Of a DNA stretch of 10,924 bases, positions 7,291 to 10,924 are shown piece by piece. Each line of letters begins with the position of its first letter. Position 1 is the first letter of the stretch. Made by a program: the position numbers and the translations under genes. Source of the stretch: Desulfotignum sp. (GTDB lineage: Bacteria; Desulfobacterota; Desulfobacteria; Desulfobacterales; Desulfobacteraceae); the NCBI GenBank assembly GCA_011390235.1, contig JAABSS010000396.1, positions 1 to 10,924 on the forward strand, read 5' to 3'. The notes beneath the pieces are model-generated. The model saw only the letters and a list, made by a program, of their open reading frames with translations, had not been told where the DNA came from and did not search any database.

Positions 7291-9003
7291 TCAGGTCATT
7301 GCAGCCAGTACCCCGGTGAGAAGAAAAGAAGATTCAATCATAAATTCAACATGGGGCCCGGACATCTGCTTGTTTTTTTCAAAGGAACTGATCAATAAAA
7401 GCATAAAAAAAGGTACCAGTGCAAGCAGGATTGTACTGGCATAGGAAAGGCCTGTCAAACCCGCACCAGCAAGCAAAGCAATAATGCCTGTCAGGATATA
7501 CCGGATCAAAACAAAACTTTTTTTCTCTCCCAGCAGAATGGGAAGGGTTTCTCTGCCGGCTATGCGGTCTCCCTGTATGGCCAGTATATCAAAAAATGCT
7601 GTGCGGGCAAACACCAGCCCTGTGGCAAATAAAAATGCTGCTGCCATCCATGCCATGGGGCTGTGGTTTCCCACAGAGGGCAGAATAGAAGTAACTATTC
7701 CCCAGGCCATGGTAATAAGAATGGTTTTGGAGCCTGGAATATCTTTGATGCGCCTGATGTGTTTTTTAAAAAGGCCCGCAGGAATGATCTTCAGGTTATA
7801 GGCCAGTCCCAGCAGGCTCATGACCAGAAGGATGAAAAACGATGTCACCCCGGTGGTAAAAGCAAGAAACAGCCCGGCCGTGCCGGAACCCAGGGCCAGC
7901 ACTGCCATGGATATGCGATGTTTTTTGTAAAATGCAGCCCGGTCCGGCCGGTTGTAGGTATCTGATTTGATGGCAAAAATATTGTTGAGTATCTGCATGG
8001 ACAATACATAGAGCATGGCAATGGCTGCGTGAACCAGGGTATGGGGCAGTTTTTGCAGCACAGAGCAGGCATAGGTGAGGCTTCCGGCCCCCAATGCCAG
8101 CAGCAGGTTGGTTTTCAATAAGAAATCCTGGACCCTGACCAGACCGCCTGCCAGGGGGCGCTGGTGCTGGAGATGCCGCGCAACCCGCGCGCAGGTGTCT
8201 GTGATGATCCAGTTGGGGGTGGATGCCCCGGCAGTGATGGCAATGGACCGGGTGTCTGCCAGGGCATGAAAATCGATTTCAGACACATCTTCAATATGGG
8301 TAGTCCGTGCGCGGGACTGTGCTGCCACCTGGGCCAGGCGTTTTGTATTACCGCTCTGCCTGCCCCCCACAACAATAACGGCATCATGGGTTGCCGCCAG
8401 CTGCCGCACCTCGTGCTGCCGCCTTTCCGTTGACCCGCAGATGGTATCAAACAACTTGTAATGGGGCCTGTTTTCTGTACACCAGGCCTTTATTTCATCA
8501 TAAAATGCGGTATTCTGGGTGGTCTGGGCCACCACCACTGCGTTCTCAATCTCCGGCAGGGCCTGCAGCTGGGCCATGGTGGTCACTGTATGGCCATTGC
8601 CCCCGGCATATCCCAGAAGCCCGACCACCTCGGGATGGTTTTTATCCCCGATGATAATAGTGGCATAGCCGTTCTTTGCATACCTGTTGATAATGACCTG
8701 GACACGGACCACTCTGGGGCAGGTGGCATTGATCACCGTAAATCCGGCCTGTTTGAGCGCATTTTCATCTTCCGGCGGGACCCCGTGGGCCCGTATCAGC
8801 ACAATACCCTCCCCTTTTTCAGGGAGGGTGTCCATGCGGAAAATTCCTTTGGTTTCCAGCATTTCCAATACCTGGGGGTTGTGGATCAAAGGACCATAAG
8901 TGAAAATCGGTGCTCCGGACCGGTTGGCTGCATCCAGCACCATGTCCACGGCCCGCCTGACCCCCATGCAAAAGCCTGCGGTTTTTGCTATGGTGATTCT
9001 CAT
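7291..9003 (-). CDS. ispH: Fusion: 4-hydroxy-3-methylbut-2-enyl diphosphate reductase (IspH) + UbiA-family prenyltransferase-like membrane domain
   Basis: Residues 1-280 are a complete IspH, the last MEP-pathway enzyme, reducing HMBPP to IPP and DMAPP with a [4Fe-4S] cluster. The three cluster cysteines (C12 in GFCMGV, C95 in NATCP, C189 in DTICGS) and the substrate residues H41, H73, H123, E125, T161/T162, S217, N219 and S261 are all in place. From about 290 to 570 the same frame continues into a multi-helix UbiA-like domain with LNNIFAIKSDTYNRPDR (339-355) and FFDILAIQGDRIAGRETLP (470-488). In both Asp-rich motifs the middle Asp is Ala (A344, A475). IspH alone is normally about 310-320 residues, so this is a genuine extension and not a wrong stop. 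The membrane half may prenylate an aromatic or lipid acceptor, but its substrate is not inferable. No good Shine-Dalgarno precedes the start; translation may be coupled to the mini-ORF just upstream. Confidence 0.93.
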   Translation of the reverse strand: MRITIAKTAGFCMGVRRAVDMVLDAANRSGAPIFTYGPLIHNPQVLEMLETKGIFRMDTLPEKGEGIVLIRAHGVPPEDENALKQAGFTVINATCPRVVRVQVIINRYAKNGYATIIIGDKNHPEVVGLLGYAGGNGHTVTTMAQLQALPEIENAVVVAQTTQNTAFYDEIKAWCTENRPHYKLFDTICGSTERRQHEVRQLAATHDAVIVVGGRQSGNTKRLAQVAAQSRARTTHIEDVSEIDFHALADTRSIAITAGASTPNWIITDTCARVARHLQHQRPLAGGLVRVQDFLLKTNLLLALGAGSLTYACSVLQKLPHTLVHAAIAMLYVLSMQILNNIFAIKSDTYNRPDRAAFYKKHRISMAVLALGSGTAGLFLAFTTGVTSFFILLVMSLLGLAYNLKIIPAGLFKKHIRRIKDIPGSKTILITMAWGIVTSILPSVGNHSPMAWMAAAFLFATGLVFARTAFFDILAIQGDRIAGRETLPILLGEKKSFVLIRYILTGIIALLAGAGLTGLSYASTILLALVPFFMLLLISSFEKNKQMSGPHVEFMIESSFLLTGVLAAMT

Positions 9004-9020
9004 AAACCGGCAATTCTCAT
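9000..9020 (-). other. Six-codon mini-ORF coupling parB to ispH
   Basis: ATG at 9020 overlaps the parB stop as ATGA, encodes MRIAGL, and its TGA (9002-9000) overlaps the ispH ATG as a second ATGA. Its first eight bases, ATGAGAAT, repeat the first eight of ispH. It fills the whole parB-ispH gap and could pass ribosomes on by termination-reinitiation, since ispH lacks its own clear Shine-Dalgarno. It may also simply be a short duplication. Confidence 0.35.
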
Positions 9021-9892
9021 GAAAGATTGCTCAACAGCTCCACAAGGCGTGTAAATTCGGTCTGGGAGGTAAAATTGATCTCAATACGTCCCTTTTCTCC
9101 GTTTTTGCGTATCTTCACCGGAGACTGGATGTGATGGGAAATCCGACTGGAGGTATTTTCCAAAAACGCCAGCTCATGGTCCGTCAGTTTCCGGGCCGGT
9201 TTTACAGCAGTCTGCCTGGCCTGGTTCACCAGCTGCTCGGTTTTTCTGACAGACAGTTTTCGGCTGATTACCTGATCGAACAATGCCAGCTGATTTTCTT
9301 TTGATCCGCCTCCCAGAAGGGCCCGGGCATGGCCCATGGAAATCTCATCCGCCAGCAGGCTGTGTTTTATTCTATCGGGAAGGCCCCGCAAACGAAGCAG
9401 ATTGGCAATGGTGGAACGGTTTTTACCAATCTTTTGGGCCACTTTTTCCTGGGTATATCCAAATTCATCAATGAGCCGGAAATAGGCATCTGCCTCTTCC
9501 AGTACATTCAGATTGGCCCGCTGAATATTTTCAATAATAGAGACTTCCAGAACCTGTTCATCGGTCAGGTCCTTTACCACCACCGGCACATGGGTCTGGT
9601 TGGCTTCCCTGGCCGCCCGCAGCCGCCTTTCTCCGGCAACCAGCTCAAAACCACCATCCACATGCCGCACCAGCAAAGGCTGCAGCACCCCCTGCTGGGC
9701 AATGGAATCCCGCAGGCGGATCAGTTCTTCTTCTTTAAAAACCGTGCGGGGCTGATACCGGTTAGGGGTAATCTTTCCCACCGGACACATGAAAAAATCA
9801 GCTCTGGCTTCCGGCGTCTCCATATCCAGATCAGGAATAAGTGCAGAAATCCCCCTGCCCAGACCGGTGTTTTTCTTTTTTTTATTCATCAT
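9017..9892 (-). CDS. parB: Chromosome-partitioning protein ParB (Spo0J family, CTP-dependent DNA clamp)
   Basis: A 291-residue ParB of normal length. It has the N-terminal GLGRG motif (10-14) that stimulates ParA ATPase, NRYQPR (44-49), the CTP-binding box GERRLRAA (87-94), the ENIQRANLN segment (121-129), a helix-turn-helix at about 146-168 (TQEKVAQKIGKNRSTIANLL) for parS recognition, GHARALL (187-193) and a C-terminal dimerisation region ending LVELLSNLS. ParB loads at parS and slides as a CTP clamp, working with ParA in origin segregation. ATG 9892 overlaps the parA stop (ATGA); a second ATG follows at once (9889) and is an equally possible start. AGGGAG lies 11 bases before the first ATG, inside parA. 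No consensus parS was seen in the window. Confidence 0.95.
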   Translation of the reverse strand: MMNKKKKNTGLGRGISALIPDLDMETPEARADFFMCPVGKITPNRYQPRTVFKEEELIRLRDSIAQQGVLQPLLVRHVDGGFELVAGERRLRAAREANQTHVPVVVKDLTDEQVLEVSIIENIQRANLNVLEEADAYFRLIDEFGYTQEKVAQKIGKNRSTIANLLRLRGLPDRIKHSLLADEISMGHARALLGGGSKENQLALFDQVISRKLSVRKTEQLVNQARQTAVKPARKLTDHELAFLENTSSRISHHIQSPVKIRKNGEKGRIEINFTSQTEFTRLVELLSNLS

Positions 9893-10633
9893 CGTTTCAG
9901 CAGCTCCCTGGCAAATGCCATATAACTTTTAGCTCCTTGTGACTGCTTATCATATAAGACAACCGGCAGACCGTAACTGGGGGCTTCCCCCAGTTTCACA
10001 TTGCGCGGTATTTTGGTTTTGAACACCAGGTCCTTGAAGTATTGCCTGGCATCTTCCACCACGTTCTGGGCCAGGTTGGTGCGCCGGTCAAACATGGTCA
10101 AAAGGATGCCGTTGATCTTCAATGTTGAATTAAACGATGACTTGACCCGCTTGATGGTGTCCAGCAGCTGACCCAGTCCTTCTAATGCAAAAAATTCACT
10201 CTGCAGGGGAATCAGGACAGAATGGGATGCAACAAATGCATTCAGGGTCAACAGGCTCAATGCCGGGGGGCAGTCGATGAAAATATAATCAAACCGGTCC
10301 ATTACCGGTGCCAGAAGCTGCTTCAGTCTGGCTTCCCGTTGGGGAGCAGACACCATTTCGATCTCAAACCCGATAAGATCCACGCTGGAAGGGACGAAGC
10401 ATGGTGGGAACCACAAGGTCTGCAATGTCTGCTTCACCGATGAGCCCATGGTAGAGAGATGCCTCCAGGGCCGGCTTCTCAATTCCCAGGCCGGTGGTGG
10501 CGTTGGCCTGGGAATCACAGTCCACCAGCAGCACTTTTTTTCCCAGTATGGCCAGGGCCGCGGACAGATTGACGGCTGTAGTGGTTTTGCCCACACCGCC
10601 CTTCTGGTTTGCTATGCTGATAATATGGGTCAT
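9889..10633 (-). pseudogene. parA: parA, chromosome-partitioning ATPase, interrupted by a frame change
   Basis: The N-terminal half reads from ATG 10633: [20 protein letters not shown] with the deviant Walker A KGGVGKTT (11-18) and DCDSQAN (38-44), through to VVPTML, then hits a stop at 10366-10364. The rest reads in the next frame from about 10395: [18 protein letters not shown], then FIDCPPALSLLTLNAF (Walker B region), LEGLGQLLDT and KIPRNVKLGEAPSYGLPVV, to the TGA overlapping parB. In ParA/Soj about eight residues lie between the VPT-like position and the PS-like position; only ten bases (10402-10393) lie between them here, so about 14 bases are missing. Restoring them gives about 252 residues, the usual family length (Soj about 253). 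Both halves are otherwise undamaged, so a recent deletion or a sequencing/assembly error are the likeliest explanations. A TTG at 10639 is an alternative start; neither start has a clear Shine-Dalgarno. Confidence 0.85.
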
Positions 10634-10924
10634 AATCAAGTTTTCATATCACAGTTGCTGACCTGAGGCAAACATATAAAATTGAAACTGGATATTTGCC
10701 ATAAGCATGCCGGATTTTCGGTCTTTTATGCAGCATCCTTTACCGGAAACCGCCCCTGGTGGTGCCCTGTGCCCGGACCGAGATCCTGCGGGGCCGGTTA
10801 CCGTAACTTTTTTCAGTTCAGGAACTGATCACCTGTTACCGGTTCTGTCATCGTAGCATGTCTGTCGGCCCCTCCGGCTCTGACGGTCCGTTCACAGGAC
10901 ACCACCAGGGGCTCCATTCCAGGG
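10634..10924. other. Non-coding region upstream of parA
   Basis: I see no convincing gene here. The part next to parA (10634-10700) is AT-rich and holds a weak minus-strand promoter-like pair, TTGCCT (10671-10666) and TATGAA (10648-10643) with a 17-base spacer, which would give an almost leaderless parA mRNA. From about 10740 the GC content rises and the sequence is dominated by inverted repeats. Genes that often precede parA (rsmG, mnmG) are not recognisable within the window. Confidence 0.5.
10752..10912. repeat. Large nested inverted repeat (about 161 bases)
   Basis: The outer arms, 10752-10780 and 10884-10912, are inverted copies matching at 26 of 29 positions (they begin GCCCCTGGTGGTG when read inward). 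A second pair, GGGGCCG (10790-10796) with CGGCCCC (10866-10872), continues the stem after bulges of 9 and 11 bases. Near the centre GTAAC (10803-10807) faces GTTAC (10835-10839), and the centre itself contains the palindrome CAGTTCAGGAACTG (10814-10827). It could be a repetitive extragenic palindrome, a small non-autonomous element, or a structured RNA. No target-site duplication is visible beside the arms and no T-run follows a stem to make it a simple terminator. Confidence 0.7.

Noticed and set aside
8461..9054. Plus-strand 197-residue open frame
   Set aside because: Antisense to the conserved IspH domain; a shadow frame.
9329..9925. Plus-strand 198-residue open frame
   Set aside because: Antisense to parB, which carries all family motifs.
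10797..10842. parS-like or terminator reading of the inner palindromes
   Set aside because: They do not resemble the TGTTTCACGTGAAACA parS consensus, and the T-run lies before the stem on the plus strand instead of after it.
10707..10856. Plus-strand 49-codon ORF upstream of parA
   Set aside because: No Shine-Dalgarno, no recognisable motif, and it crosses the inverted repeat; insufficient evidence for a gene.
10813..10923. Minus-strand open frame entering from the right edge (36 codons, ending DQFLN)
   Set aside because: Too short to identify and it lies within the inverted repeat; it might be the tail of an upstream gene but nothing supports that.

Overview
The window reads as a chromosomal segment of a moderately GC, anaerobe-like bacterium, most likely a member of the Desulfobacterota (Desulfobacteraceae-type sulfate reducers). 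This is an inference from the gene set: a PfaD-type enoyl reductase/ketosynthase megasynthase, a sigma-54 enhancer-binding regulator, a YihG-type acyltransferase, a DUF342 (FapA-like) protein and an IspH-UbiA fusion. No rRNA or other taxonomic marker is present.

Left half (1-5090), a putative secondary-lipid locus. On the minus strand, entering from the left edge, is the first 829 codons of a large type I polyketide/PUFA-like synthase: two TIM-barrel nitronate-monooxygenase/PfaD-like modules (the first with its usual active-site His replaced by Gln), then the start of a ketosynthase domain. It is not visible as a complete ORF because it runs off the window. Divergent from it is a two-gene operon: a sigma-54-dependent AAA+ activator with an unrecognised N-terminal domain, and, 8 bases later, a YihG-like lysophosphatidate acyltransferase. 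The divergent intergenic region holds a near-consensus -24/-12 element pointing at the synthase. The simple model is that the activator switches on the synthase and the acyltransferase places the unusual acyl product into phospholipid. That model is inference; the individual family assignments are firm.

Right half (5103-10639), one tight minus-strand operon read right to left: parA, parB, ispH-ubiA fusion, FapA-like DUF342 gene. Junctions are a 4-base ATGA overlap, a 13-base gap holding a six-codon mini-ORF, and a 16-base gap. It converges on the acyltransferase with only 12 bases between stops. parA is split by a frame change, explained by about 14 missing nucleotides between the P-loop half and the rest; everything else in it looks intact, so it is either a very recent lesion or a sequence error.

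Right edge (10634-10924): 291 bases upstream of parA with no convincing gene but a striking nested inverted repeat (10752-10912, 29-base arms matching at 26 positions). No tRNA, rRNA, CRISPR array, insertion sequence or consensus parS was seen.
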